Shown here: in pieces, positions 8,897-16,714 of the stretch
How positions within the stretch are numbered: position 1 is the stretch's first letter
How the letters are laid out: each line of letters opens with the position of its first letter
NCBI RefSeq assembly: GCF_020708045.1
Contig: NZ_JAJFES010000007.1
Span: 1 to 64,000 of the forward strand
Origin: Massilia sp. IC2-278
Lineage (GTDB): Bacteria > Pseudomonadota > Gammaproteobacteria > Burkholderiales > Burkholderiaceae_D
DNA length: 64,000 bases
Direction: 5' to 3'
The notes under the pieces: model-generated
The model's input: the letters and a program-made list of their open reading frames with translations, nothing else
What the model was told of the DNA's origin: nothing
Databases searched by the model: none
Position numbers and translations under genes: made by a program

Positions 8897-8931
8897 AAAT
8901 CGCGGTCTTGTACACAACAAGACCGCGATTT
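8897..8931 (+). promoter_or_regulatory. Perfect 15-bp hairpin abutting the ubiA start codon
   Basis: AAATCGCGGTCTTGT at 8897-8911 and its exact complement at 8917-8931 flank a 5-base loop (ACACA). The stem ends two bases before the ubiA ATG at 8934, and no ordinary ribosome site separates them. In mRNA this would bury the initiation region; in DNA it could be an operator. No U-run follows, so a terminator is less likely. Confidence 0.7.
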
Positions 8932-8933
8932 CC

Positions 8934-9788
8934 ATGAATAAGCTGGCGCTTTATTTTCGGCTGGTCCGCGCCGACAAGCCGATCGGTATTCTTCTCCTGC
9001 TCTGGCCCACCCTCTGGGCGCTATGGATGGCGGCCGGCGGCACGCCGCCCTGGCATGTGGTCCTGATCTTCGTCCTCGGCACCGCCCTGATGCGCTCGGC
9101 CGGCTGCGCCATCAACGACTATGCCGACCGCGACTTCGACCGCCACGTCAAGCGCACCGTCGACCGCCCGGTCACCAGCGGCCGCATCAAGGCCTGGGAA
9201 GCGGTGATGGTCGCCGCCGTGCTGGCCATCGTCTCCTTCCTGCTGATCCTGCCGCTGAACACGCTGACCAAGCAGCTGTCCGTGGTGGCCGTGATCGTGG
9301 CCGGCACCTACCCCTACTTCAAGCGTTTCTTCGCCATTCCCCAGGCCTACCTCGGCATCGCCTTCGGCTTCGGCATCCCGATGGCATTCGCCGCCATCCA
9401 GGGCCAGGTGCCGGCGGTGGCCTGGTGGCTGCTGGCGGCGAACGTGTTCTGGGCCGTGGCCTACGACACCGAATACGCGATGGTCGACCGCGACGACGAT
9501 TTGAAGATCGGCATGCGCACCTCGGCCATTACTTTTGGGCGCTACGACGTGGCCGCCGTCATGCTGTGCTATGGCGTGGCCCTGTCGATCGACCTGGTCT
9601 GCGGCTGGCTGCTGGGCCTGCGCTGGTGGTTCGTCGGCGGCGTGGCGGTGGCGGCCGGCATGGCGCTGTACCACTACACCCTGATCCGCAACCGCGACCG
9701 CATGCGCTGCTTCGCCGCCTTCCGCCACAACAATTGGTTGGGTGCGGCCCTTTTTGCCGGTGTCGCGTTAGACTATGCATTAGGATAA
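8934..9788 (+). CDS. ubiA: 4-hydroxybenzoate polyprenyltransferase UbiA
   Basis: A 284-residue polytopic membrane protein. The two aspartate-rich prenyl-diphosphate/Mg motifs are present: NDYADRDFD in the first half and [12 protein letters not shown] in the second. The N-terminus [10 protein letters not shown]...[10 protein letters not shown] is characteristic of UbiA. It attaches the polyprenyl tail to 4-hydroxybenzoate, the first membrane step of ubiquinone synthesis. The start fits the family N-terminus, yet the initiation region is occupied by a perfect hairpin (8897-8931), so translation may be regulated. No chorismate lyase gene (ubiC) is adjacent. Confidence 0.96.
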   Translation: MNKLALYFRLVRADKPIGILLLLWPTLWALWMAAGGTPPWHVVLIFVLGTALMRSAGCAINDYADRDFDRHVKRTVDRPVTSGRIKAWEAVMVAAVLAIVSFLLILPLNTLTKQLSVVAVIVAGTYPYFKRFFAIPQAYLGIAFGFGIPMAFAAIQGQVPAVAWWLLAANVFWAVAYDTEYAMVDRDDDLKIGMRTSAITFGRYDVAAVMLCYGVALSIDLVCGWLLGLRWWFVGGVAVAAGMALYHYTLIRNRDRMRCFAAFRHNNWLGAALFAGVALDYALG

Positions 9789-9861
9789 TATTGTCCGAAA
9801 TACAAATCTCCGTTCTGCCGGCAAGGCAGCGGCCAATCACTCCCTATTACGAGGCTAAAAC

Positions 9862-10176
9862 ATGATGGAAAAAATCCCGACCCAGACCGGCGCCCGCGAC
9901 CAGCTCCTGGCCGACCTGAAGACCGTGATCCTGGACGCGGAAGCCTGGCTGCGCCACGGCGGCTCGCTGACCGGTGAACAGCTCGAAGCGGCCAAGGCCA
10001 AGTTCGAGGGTGCGCTGACCAGCGCCAAGGAAGGCCTGGCCAACCTGGAAGTCGTCGAGAAATCGAAAGCGGCTGCGAAAGCGACCGACACCTACGTCAA
10101 GGACAATCCCTGGAAAGCCGTGGGCATCGGCGCCGTCGCCGGCGTCATCCTGGGCCTGCTGATCAACCGCCGTTGA
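9862..10176 (+). CDS. DUF883 (ElaB/YqjD-like) membrane-anchored protein
   Basis: 104 residues: an alpha-helical, charged N-terminal part and one C-terminal helix (AVGIGAVAGVILGLLINRR) ending in Arg-Arg, the architecture of ElaB/YqjD proteins. In E. coli these are inner-membrane tail-anchored proteins that associate with ribosomes in stationary phase. A GAGG ribosome site lies 8 bases before the ATG. The next gene starts within its stop codon (TGATG), so the two are translationally coupled. This is the first gene of a three-gene operon resembling yqjD-yqjE-yqjK. Confidence 0.88.
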   Translation: MMEKIPTQTGARDQLLADLKTVILDAEAWLRHGGSLTGEQLEAAKAKFEGALTSAKEGLANLEVVEKSKAAAKATDTYVKDNPWKAVGIGAVAGVILGLLINRR

Positions 10177-10556
10177 TGGCGGTCACCGAGACGCTGGGCC
10201 GGATCGGCGCCACGCTGCTGGCGATGGTGCGCACGCGCCTGGCACTGGCGGCTGTCGAGGCGCAGGAAGAAGCGCAGCGCGTGCTGGGCTTTGCGGCCTG
10301 GACCCTGTTCGCGGCTTTCCTGGGCGCCGGCGCCTTCATGCTCGTGGCGCTGTTCGTGATCGTGCTGTTCTGGGATACCCACCGCCTGCTGGCGATCGGC
10401 GGCATGGCCGGCCTGTTCGCCCTGGCGGCGGTGTTGATCCTGGCACGGGTGCGTGCGGCGTTTGCTGCGCGTCCACCGATGATGGCGGCCACGCTGGCGG
10501 AACTGAACAAGGACATCGCCTTCATCAAGGGCACGGGAGCGGCGCATGAACAGTGA
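10176..10556 (+). CDS. YqjE-like phage-holin-family membrane protein
   Basis: About 126 residues with two closely spaced hydrophobic helices (AAWTLFAAFLGAGAFMLVAL and a second around GGMAGLFALAAVLILARV), preceded by a helical stretch (RLALAAVEAQEEAQR). This matches the DUF1469/YqjE 'holin-like' family, whose members are stress-related membrane proteins rather than true holins. The ATG at 10176 overlaps the stop of the upstream DUF883 gene, and the 3' end overlaps the next gene by 11 bases, indicating one operon. Confidence 0.82.
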   Translation: MAVTETLGRIGATLLAMVRTRLALAAVEAQEEAQRVLGFAAWTLFAAFLGAGAFMLVALFVIVLFWDTHRLLAIGGMAGLFALAAVLILARVRAAFAARPPMMAATLAELNKDIAFIKGTGAAHEQ

Positions 10557-10896
10557 AAAGACGCCACTGGCGGTGCGCCGTGCGCATTTGATTGCCGAAT
10601 GCGCGCAGCAGCGCGAGGGTATCGCCTACGAGCTGAATCTGCTGAAGGCGCCGGTCGAACGGCTGGGCGGCGTCGGGCAGTCGCTGATGGCCAACCGCAA
10701 GGTACTGCTGGCCGGCGGCGGCGTCGCGCTCGGGATGCTGATCGCGCGGCCGAAGCCGGTGCTGGCGCTGGCGGCGACCGGCGTATCGGCGTGGAAGATC
10801 GTGCAGAATGTGCTGCCGCGTGTAATGCCGGTGGTGCAGCGGGTGATGCCGCAGGTGATGCCGATCATTCGCGAGCGGTTCGGCAACCGGTTTTAA
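10546..10896 (+). CDS. YqjK-like hypothetical protein
   Basis: 116 residues. The N-terminal half is basic and helical (RRAHLIAECAQQREGIAYEL), then comes a short hydrophobic segment (VLLAGGGVALGMLIA), then a Val/Met/Pro-rich tail (VMPVVQRVMPQVMPIIRE). It sits third in the elaB/yqjE-type operon, the position of yqjK in enterobacteria. The role is unknown; membrane association with its two partners is likely from context. Confidence 0.75.
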   Translation: MNSEKTPLAVRRAHLIAECAQQREGIAYELNLLKAPVERLGGVGQSLMANRKVLLAGGGVALGMLIARPKPVLALAATGVSAWKIVQNVLPRVMPVVQRVMPQVMPIIRERFGNRF

Positions 10897-10910
10897 CAGG
10901 CGTTCAGGCA

Positions 10911-10934
10911 GGTGGGTACGAGTACCCACCCTAC
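10911..10934. repeat. REP-like hairpin, copy 2 (convergent gap)
   Basis: GGTGGGTACGAGTACCCACC followed by CTAC: a hairpin with inner stem GGGTAC/GTACCC. It lies between the convergent yqjK-like gene and proC. It belongs to the GTAGGGTGG family but has a different inner stem from the other copies. Confidence 0.65.
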
Positions 10935-10959
10935 AACGCCCGCATCTCGAAACGGCGGA

Positions 10960-11775
10960 TTAATCCGCCCCCAACTCATCCCCTAATTCACGCCCGCGCG
11001 CCGCTGCGGCCTGCATGGCCGCCATGATCGCCGGCTTCACCCCCGCCGCTTCCATGCTGGTAATGGCCGCATGCGTCGTGCCTCCTTTCGAGGTCACGCG
11101 CTGGCGCAGCACGTCCAGCGACTCATTTGACTGCGCCGCCAGCTCCGCCGCCCCGGCAAACGTGGCCAGCGCCAGCGCCTTGCCCTGCTCCGCATTCAGT
11201 CCCATCTCCACGGCCGCCGCCTGCATCGCTTCCAGGAAGTAGAACACGTAGGCCGGCCCGCTGCCGGACACCGCCGTCACCGGATCGATCAGCGCTTCGT
11301 CGTCCAGCCACACGGTCTGGCCGACCGCGCGCATCACGCTGTCGGCCGCGGCGCGCTGGGCCTCGTTCACGCCGGGCGTGGCCACCATGCCAGTGATGCC
11401 CATGCCGATCAGCGCCGGCGTGTTCGGCATGGTGCGCACGATGGCGCCATAGCCGCCCAGCCAGCGCGACAGGTCCACGCTGCGGATGCCCGCCGCGATC
11501 GACAGCACCAGCGGCTCCCTGCCCAGCTGCGGCGCCAGCGCCGCCGCCACGTCGCGCATCTGCTGCGGCTTCACCGCCAGCACGACCACGTCGCAGGCGC
11601 CGACGGCATCGTCGATCGACGTGGCGGTAGTCGCGCCGAACTGCGACGCCAGCTTTTCCAGCGCCTGCGCATTCGGATCGACCACGTGCACCTGCGCGCC
11701 GGCGCCCAGTTCCTTGACCAGCCCGGCGACCAGTGCCGTGGCCATGTTCCCGCCGCCGATGAAAGCGATCTTCAT
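10960..11775 (-). CDS. proC: Pyrroline-5-carboxylate reductase
   Basis: 271 residues with the NADPH-binding GGGNMATALVAGL at the N-terminus, the VKPQQM segment, RTMPNTPALIG, and the C-terminal signature SGSGPAYVFYFLEAM...VTSKGGTTHAAI. It reduces 1-pyrroline-5-carboxylate to proline, the last step of proline synthesis. The start codon overlaps the stop of yggS (ATGA), so the two are translationally coupled, a widespread arrangement in proteobacteria. Length and motifs are complete. Confidence 0.97.
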   Translation of the reverse strand: MKIAFIGGGNMATALVAGLVKELGAGAQVHVVDPNAQALEKLASQFGATTATSIDDAVGACDVVVLAVKPQQMRDVAAALAPQLGREPLVLSIAAGIRSVDLSRWLGGYGAIVRTMPNTPALIGMGITGMVATPGVNEAQRAAADSVMRAVGQTVWLDDEALIDPVTAVSGSGPAYVFYFLEAMQAAAVEMGLNAEQGKALALATFAGAAELAAQSNESLDVLRQRVTSKGGTTHAAITSMEAAGVKPAIMAAMQAAAARGRELGDELGAD

Positions 11776-12485
11776 TCCGAATCCTTGTGATAAGTACGTG
11801 TGCCAAAAATGGCGCTGCCGACGCGTACGATGGTCGCGCCTTCCAGGATCGCCGCCGCCATGTCGCCCGACATGCCCATCGACAGCGTGTCGACCGGTAC
11901 GCCATCCGCGCGCAAGGCTTCGCCGAGCTTGCGCAGCCTGGCAAAGGCTGCGCGCTGCAGGGCCGGGTCGGTTTGCGGTTCCGGGATCGCCATCAGCCCG
12001 CGCAGGCGCAGGTTCGGCAGGGCCGCGGCCTGGCGCGCGAGTTCCGGCAATTCGTCCGGCGTGGCACCGCTCTTGGTGGCTTCGCCGCTGATGTTTACCT
12101 GCAGGCAGATGTTCAATGGCCCCAGCTCCGGCGGGCGCTGCTCAGACAGCCGCTGCGCGATCTTCAGGCGGTCCACCGTGTGCACCCAGCTGAAACTGGT
12201 GGCGATCGGTCTTGTCTTGTTGCTCTGGATCGGGCCGATGAAATGCCACTCTACAGGCGTATCCGGTTGCGCGCGCGCCACGGCGGCGATTTTTTCCACG
12301 CCTTCCTGCAGATAGTTTTCGCCGAATGCGCGTTGTCCGGCTGCCATCGCTTCGAGCACCGCTTCCGCCGGAAACGTCTTCGAGACAGCCAGCAGCTGGA
12401 CCATGGAACGGGCCCGGTTGGCGTCCTTGACGGCGGCGGCGATTGTCGCTTCGACAGCTTGCAAGTTATCGGCGATTGTGACCAT
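11772..12485 (-). CDS. yggS: YggS-family pyridoxal-phosphate homeostasis protein
   Basis: 237 residues from ATG 12485; an upstream in-frame ATG at 12515 would add 10 residues without a better ribosome site. The PLP-binding lysine lies in LLAVSKTFP; other family phrases are FGENYLQEG, WHFIGPIQSNKT, LSMGMSGDMAAAI and VRVGSAIFG. The protein has a single-domain alanine-racemase-like barrel and maintains PLP and amino-acid balance rather than catalysing a known reaction. It forms an operon with proC and is divergent from pilT. Confidence 0.95.
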   Translation of the reverse strand: MVTIADNLQAVEATIAAAVKDANRARSMVQLLAVSKTFPAEAVLEAMAAGQRAFGENYLQEGVEKIAAVARAQPDTPVEWHFIGPIQSNKTRPIATSFSWVHTVDRLKIAQRLSEQRPPELGPLNICLQVNISGEATKSGATPDELPELARQAAALPNLRLRGLMAIPEPQTDPALQRAAFARLRKLGEALRADGVPVDTLSMGMSGDMAAAILEGATIVRVGSAIFGTRTYHKDSE

Positions 12486-12562
12486 AATCTTTTCTCTGGG
12501 CAATATTCGGGACATGCGAGCACGCTGGCCGAAGCTGCGCCCCTCACGGCACAGGATTATAA

Positions 12563-13606
12563 ATGGACATCTCCGAATTACTCGCCTTCTCGGTCAAGAA
12601 CAAAGCCTCCGACCTCCACCTCTCCGCCGGCCTGCCGCCGATGATCCGCGTCCATGGCGACGTGCGCCGCATTAATTTGCCGCCGCTCGAGCACAAGGAC
12701 GTGCACGCCATGATCTATGACATCATGAACGACGGCCAGCGCAAGCAGTACGAAGAGGTGCTGGAGTGCGACTTCTCGTTCGCCATTCCCGGCCTGGCGC
12801 GCTTCCGCGTCAATGCCTTCAACCAGGAACGCGGCGCCTCGGCCGTGCTGCGCACGATTCCCTCGAAGATCCTGTCGCTGGAAGAACTGAACGCGCCGAA
12901 GATCTTCGGCGAACTGGCCCTGAAGCCGCGCGGCCTGGTTTTGGTGACCGGCCCCACCGGCTCGGGCAAGTCGACGACGCTGGCGGCGATGGTGAACCAC
13001 CTGAACGAAAACGAGTACGGCCACATCCTGACCATCGAGGACCCGATCGAGTTCGTGCATGAATCGAAGAAGTGCCTGATCAACCAGCGCGAAGTCGGCC
13101 CGCACACCCTCTCCTTCAACAACGCACTGCGCTCGGCCCTGCGCGAAGACCCGGACGCTATCCTGGTCGGCGAACTGCGCGACCTCGAGACGATCCGTCT
13201 CGCTTTGTCGGCCGCCGAAACCGGCCACCTGGTGTTCGGCACCCTGCACACCTCGTCGGCTGCGAAGACCATCGACCGTATCGTCGACGTCTTCCCGGCC
13301 GAGGAAAAAGAGATGGTGCGCGCGATGCTGTCGGAGTCCCTGCAGGCCGTGATTTCGCAGACCCTGCTGAAAACCAAGGACGGCTCGGGCCGCGTGGCCG
13401 CGCACGAGATCATGCTCGGCACCCCGGCTATCCGCAACCTGATCCGCGAAGCCAAGATCGCCCAGATGTATTCGAGCATCCAGACCGGCAGCAACGTCGG
13501 CATGCAGACCCTGGACCAGAACCTGACCGACCTGGTGCGCCGGAATATCATTTCGAGCAGCGCCGCCCGTTCGGCTGCGAAGATTCCAGAAAACTTCCCG
13601 GGATAA
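12563..13606 (+). CDS. pilT: Type IV pilus retraction ATPase PilT
   Basis: 347 residues. The N-terminus DISELLAFSVKNKASDLHLSAGLPP is classic PilT. Walker A is GPTGSGKST, the Asp box TIEDPIEFVH, Walker B region ILVGELRDLETI and His box TGHLVFGTLHTSSA; the AIRNLIREAKIAQM segment near the end is a PilT signature needed for retraction. The protein is a hexameric cytoplasmic motor that depolymerises type IV pili for twitching and DNA uptake. It is followed three bases later by pilU. The promoter lies in the 77-base gap shared with divergent yggS. Confidence 0.97.
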   Translation: MDISELLAFSVKNKASDLHLSAGLPPMIRVHGDVRRINLPPLEHKDVHAMIYDIMNDGQRKQYEEVLECDFSFAIPGLARFRVNAFNQERGASAVLRTIPSKILSLEELNAPKIFGELALKPRGLVLVTGPTGSGKSTTLAAMVNHLNENEYGHILTIEDPIEFVHESKKCLINQREVGPHTLSFNNALRSALREDPDAILVGELRDLETIRLALSAAETGHLVFGTLHTSSAAKTIDRIVDVFPAEEKEMVRAMLSESLQAVISQTLLKTKDGSGRVAAHEIMLGTPAIRNLIREAKIAQMYSSIQTGSNVGMQTLDQNLTDLVRRNIISSSAARSAAKIPENFPG

Positions 13607-13609
13607 GCG

Positions 13610-14746
13610 ATGGAACGCGACCAGGCCTCAAAATTCATGTTCGACCTGCTGCGCCTGATGGTCAGCAAGGGCGGCTCCGACCTCTTCATCACCGCCGGCT
13701 TCCCGCCCGCGATCAAGATCGACGGCCGCATGACGCCGGTCTCCAGCCAGCCGCTGACGGCCGCGCACACGGCCGACCTGGCGCGTTCGATCATGAACGA
13801 CAAGCAGACCGCCGGCTTCGAGCTGACCCGCGAAGCCAACTTCGCGATCAGCCCGGGCGACCTGGGGCGCTTCCGCGTTTCGGCGTTCGTGCAGATGAGC
13901 AGCGTCGGCATGGTGCTGCGGACCATCACCACGCAGATCCCGAAGTTCGAGGACCTCGGCCTGCCCGAGGTGCTGAAGGACGTGATCATGGCCAAGCGCG
14001 GCCTGGTGATCATGGTCGGCGCCACCGGCTCCGGTAAATCGACGACGCTGGCGGCGATGGTCGGCTACCGCAACGAGAACAGCTACGGCCACATCATCAC
14101 CATCGAGGACCCGGTCGAATTCGTCCACCCGCACAAGAACTGCGTGATCACCCAGCGCGAAGTGGGCGTGGACACCGACAGCTTCGAGGCGGCCCTGAAG
14201 AACTCCCTGCGCCAGGCGCCGGACGTGATCCAGATCGGCGAAATCCGCGACCGCGACACCATGGAGCACGCGATCGCCTTTGCCGAAACCGGCCACCTGT
14301 GCCTGGCCACCCTGCACGCCAACAGCGCCAACCAGGCGCTCGACCGCATCATCAACTTCTTCCCGGAAGAGCGGCGGCAGCAGCTGCTGATGGACCTGTC
14401 GCTGAACCTGCGCGGCCTGGTGTCGCAGCGCCTGATTCCGAAAAAGGAAGACAAGGGACGGGTGGTGGCGATGGAGATCATGCTGAACTCGCCACTGATC
14501 TCAGACCTCGTGTTCAAGGGCGAAGTCCATGAGATCAAGGAGATCATGAAGAAGTCGCGCGAGCTGGGCATGCAGACCTTCGACCAGGCGCTGTTCGATC
14601 TCTACGAGCTTGACAAGATTTCGTATGAAGACGCACTGCGCAATGCGGATTCGGTAAACGACCTGCGCCTGACGATCAAGCTCAATAGCAAGCACGCGAA
14701 GAACCGCGATTTCTCGGCTGGGACCGAGCACCTGGGGCTGGTGTAA
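13610..14746 (+). CDS. pilU: PilU, PilT-dependent pilus retraction ATPase
   Basis: 378 residues with GGSDLFITAGFPP, Walker A GATGSGKST, TIEDPVEFVH, QIGEIRDRDTM and TGHLCLATLHANSANQ. It starts 3 bases after the pilT stop, so it is the canonical operon copy of pilU. PilU boosts retraction force together with PilT. It is closely similar throughout to the PilU-like protein at 6413, including NFFPEERRQQLLMDLS and LRNADS, which suggests paralogy. The C-terminal tail is short and basic, unlike the acidic tail of the other copy. Confidence 0.95.
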   Translation: MERDQASKFMFDLLRLMVSKGGSDLFITAGFPPAIKIDGRMTPVSSQPLTAAHTADLARSIMNDKQTAGFELTREANFAISPGDLGRFRVSAFVQMSSVGMVLRTITTQIPKFEDLGLPEVLKDVIMAKRGLVIMVGATGSGKSTTLAAMVGYRNENSYGHIITIEDPVEFVHPHKNCVITQREVGVDTDSFEAALKNSLRQAPDVIQIGEIRDRDTMEHAIAFAETGHLCLATLHANSANQALDRIINFFPEERRQQLLMDLSLNLRGLVSQRLIPKKEDKGRVVAMEIMLNSPLISDLVFKGEVHEIKEIMKKSRELGMQTFDQALFDLYELDKISYEDALRNADSVNDLRLTIKLNSKHAKNRDFSAGTEHLGLV

Positions 14747-14749
14747 TTC

Positions 14750-14779
14750 GCAGGGTGGACGGAAACCCGTCCACCCTGC
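14750..14779. repeat. REP-like hairpin, copy 3
   Basis: GCAGGGTGGACGG and CCCGTCCACCCTGC flank an AAA loop, giving a near-perfect stem right after the pilU stop. It has the same outer arms as the GTAGGGTGG family (GTAG replaced by GCAG) with inner stem ACGG/CCGT. It could also act as a rho-independent-like stem, but no T-run follows. Confidence 0.65.
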
Positions 14780-14804
14780 CCCGACATGTTGGTATCATCC
14801 CGAC

Positions 14805-15287
14805 ATGAACGTTTTCGACTTCTCCGCCACCGCCCTCGACGGCACGCCCGTCGATTTGTCGCGCTTCCGCGGCCAGGTTCTTTTGATCGTCAACACCGCC
14901 AGCGGCTGCGGCTTCACGCCCCAATACGCCGGCCTGGAAACGATGCACCGCGACTTCGCCGAGCGCGGTTTCGAGGTGCTGGGCTTCCCCTGCAACCAGT
15001 TCAAGAACCAGGAACCCGGCACCGAAGCCGAGATCGGCCAGTTCTGCGAGCGTAACTTCGGCGTCAGCTTCCCGCTGTTCGCCAAGATCGACGTCAACGG
15101 CGCCAACGCCCATCCCCTGTTCCGCCACCTGAAGCGCGAGGCGCCCGGCATCCTGGGCACCGAGCTCGTGAAGTGGAACTTCACCAAGTTCCTGGTGAAC
15201 CGCGACGGCAAGGTCGTCAAGCGCTACGCGCCCAAGACCAAACCGGAAGAGATCAGGAGCGACATCGAGCAGTTGCTGGCCCGCTGA
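14805..15287 (+). CDS. Glutathione peroxidase family thiol peroxidase
   Basis: 160 residues with the complete family signature: catalytic Cys35 in NTASGCGFTPQY, the Gln in FPCNQFKNQEPG and the Trp/Asn in WNFTKFLV. It is a cysteine, not selenocysteine, enzyme that reduces hydrogen peroxide or organic peroxides, in bacteria often with thioredoxin. It follows pilU after a REP hairpin and converges on a hydrolase gene. Given OxyR in the same window, peroxide regulation is possible, but no site was identified. Confidence 0.93.
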   Translation: MNVFDFSATALDGTPVDLSRFRGQVLLIVNTASGCGFTPQYAGLETMHRDFAERGFEVLGFPCNQFKNQEPGTEAEIGQFCERNFGVSFPLFAKIDVNGANAHPLFRHLKREAPGILGTELVKWNFTKFLVNRDGKVVKRYAPKTKPEEIRSDIEQLLAR

Positions 15288-15302
15288 ATCGCCCCTGCGC
15301 GC

Positions 15303-16310
15303 TCAGCGTTTGTCGAACCACGCCATGAAGGCGTCGAATTCCTTTTGCGCCTCCGGCATCGGCCGGCCATCCGGCACCAGGCTGTGGCCCGCCAGCGGTA
15401 TGCGCCGCATCGTCACGTCCCTGCCCTGCACCCGCAGCTGGGTGTACAGCACCTCGGTCGACAGGATCGGCACACTGTTGTCCTGCATGCCGGCGGCGAT
15501 GTAGACGCGCGCCTTCGAGTGCGCCAGGTTGTCCATCGTGGACTGCGCAAAGAAGCTGCTCCAGCGCAGGTAGGGATGGCCCCAGGCGTACTTGGTGGTG
15601 CTCTTCGGGTCGGCGGCGATGGCGCCGTAGGTGGCGTCGAGTTCCTGCAGGCGCAGCGCCTTGACCTCGTCGCTGTCGGTCGAGCGGTGGATGTTGGCGG
15701 CGAAGTCGAACAACTGCGACGGTCCGTTCGCGCCCAGCAGCACGACGTCGGTGACCTCGGGCAGCGCACGCGCCAGGCCGGCCGCCATCGGCGCCCCTTC
15801 GGAGCTGCCGATCACCAGCACGCGGCGCGCATCGACCTCGGGCCGGCGCAAGGCATGGTGCACGGCGGTTGTGAGCGTTGCGAGCCAGGTCTCGTAGGAG
15901 AAGTGGGCGTTGAATTCGCCGGCGCAACCGATGGCCGAGCCGAACGGGCCTTCCTGCGGTTGGTCGGACTGATAGGGCTTGTCGACCGCCATCACGGCGT
16001 AGCGGCCTTGCTGGGCCAGGGGCAGCCAGGAATAGATGGTCGAGGCGGGCTTGTCGGTGCCCAGGTTCATGAACGGCGGCACGCAGCCGGAGCCCTGGAT
16101 GTAGAGGACCAGCGGGGCCTTGTGCGTGGGCTTGGAGAGGTAGTAGCGCACTGGCGGGCCGGATTCGGCCGGCAGGGTCAGGCGTGTGATGGAGAGGGAC
16201 TTGAAGTCGAGGGACTCTTCCTGGGCGCCGGTGTCGGCGGCCAGTGCGCTGCCGGTGAGCAGCAGGCCAGCCAGGAAGGTGATGGAACGTTGAACTGCAC
16301 TTGCGAGCAT
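15303..16310 (-). CDS. Secreted alpha/beta hydrolase
   Basis: 335 residues. ATG 16310 gives a clear signal peptide (SITFLAGLLLTGSALAADT); the reading frame extends upstream only into repeat DNA. Catalytic elements: nucleophile elbow IGSSEGAP, Asp in MQDNSVPILS and His in LAGHSLVPDG, with a YIQGSGC oxyanion strand. The pattern resembles S9-like esterases of the dienelactone/BAAT type. It acts in the periplasm or outside; the substrate is unknown. It converges on the glutathione peroxidase gene. Confidence 0.78.
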   Translation of the reverse strand: MLASAVQRSITFLAGLLLTGSALAADTGAQEESLDFKSLSITRLTLPAESGPPVRYYLSKPTHKAPLVLYIQGSGCVPPFMNLGTDKPASTIYSWLPLAQQGRYAVMAVDKPYQSDQPQEGPFGSAIGCAGEFNAHFSYETWLATLTTAVHHALRRPEVDARRVLVIGSSEGAPMAAGLARALPEVTDVVLLGANGPSQLFDFAANIHRSTDSDEVKALRLQELDATYGAIAADPKSTTKYAWGHPYLRWSSFFAQSTMDNLAHSKARVYIAAGMQDNSVPILSTEVLYTQLRVQGRDVTMRRIPLAGHSLVPDGRPMPEAQKEFDAFMAWFDKR

Positions 16311-16400
16311 GGCGTCTCCAATATGGAATCGATCCGTGATGGTGCCATGGGAAGCAGGCTCCGAATCTAACGAAATTTCACCGACTCCGCGGCAGCGACC

Positions 16401-16592
16401 GTATGGTGGGCCGGGCCGCGCTAGGCACTCCGTGCCCACGCGGTTACGTGCGCTTCCTTTTTGCGTTAGCGGTGATGTGCCGCTCGAAACGCCAAGCCAG
16501 GCCCGTGGCCGTTGCATGCTTTGCGGGCGACACTTTCGCGCCGCTGGCTACGGACACGTGCGTACCGCGTGGGCACGGAGTGCCCACCCTAC
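16401..16592. repeat. REP-like inverted pair, copy 4, with long insert arm
   Basis: The left arm begins GTATGGTGGGCCGGGCCGCG and continues CTAGGCACTCCGTGCCCACG. The right arm (16569-16592) is CGCGTGGGCACGGAGTGCC then CACCCTAC. The arms are inverted around about 120 bases of spacer. The left arm contains the same GCCGGGCCGCGCTAG insert as copy 1. The inner stem here is GGCAC/GTGCC. Confidence 0.75.
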
Positions 16593-16598
16593 GGTCAT

Positions 16599-16686
16599 GG
16601 CCGCAGGCCACACGAGAAGGCCGCAGGCCACATGCAAAGGCCGCAGGCCGTATCGCCATCAAGGACGATTGCACAGCCGCAGGCCA
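16599..16686. repeat. Short tandem repeat of GGCCGCAGGCC, 20-bp period
   Basis: GGCCGCAGGCC starts at 16599, 16619 and 16639, exactly 20 bases apart. A fourth, slightly diverged unit (AGCCGCAGGCC) begins near 16675. Each unit is a short self-complementary core (GGCC...GGCC) plus a 9-base variable part. It is too short and irregular for a CRISPR array. Confidence 0.6.
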
Positions 16687-16714
16687 TACCCGCGCCACAG
16701 CCCCAGGCCCAGCC

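Larger units (their letters stand above)
16311..16714. other. Gene-free stretch made mostly of repeats
   Basis: This 404-base gap between two minus-strand genes contains a long REP-like inverted pair (16401-16592) and a short 20-bp tandem repeat (16599-16686). I see no convincing gene; open frames through it read the repeat arms. The left part (16311-16400) should hold the promoter of the secreted hydrolase. Confidence 0.6.

Noticed and set aside
14750-14779. Rho-independent terminator of pilTU
   Set aside because: The stem is strong but not followed by T, and its sequence matches the REP-like family; called as a repeat instead.
16599-16686. CRISPR array
   Set aside because: Repeat units are 11 bases with 9-base variable parts, far below CRISPR repeat and spacer lengths, and no cas gene is near.
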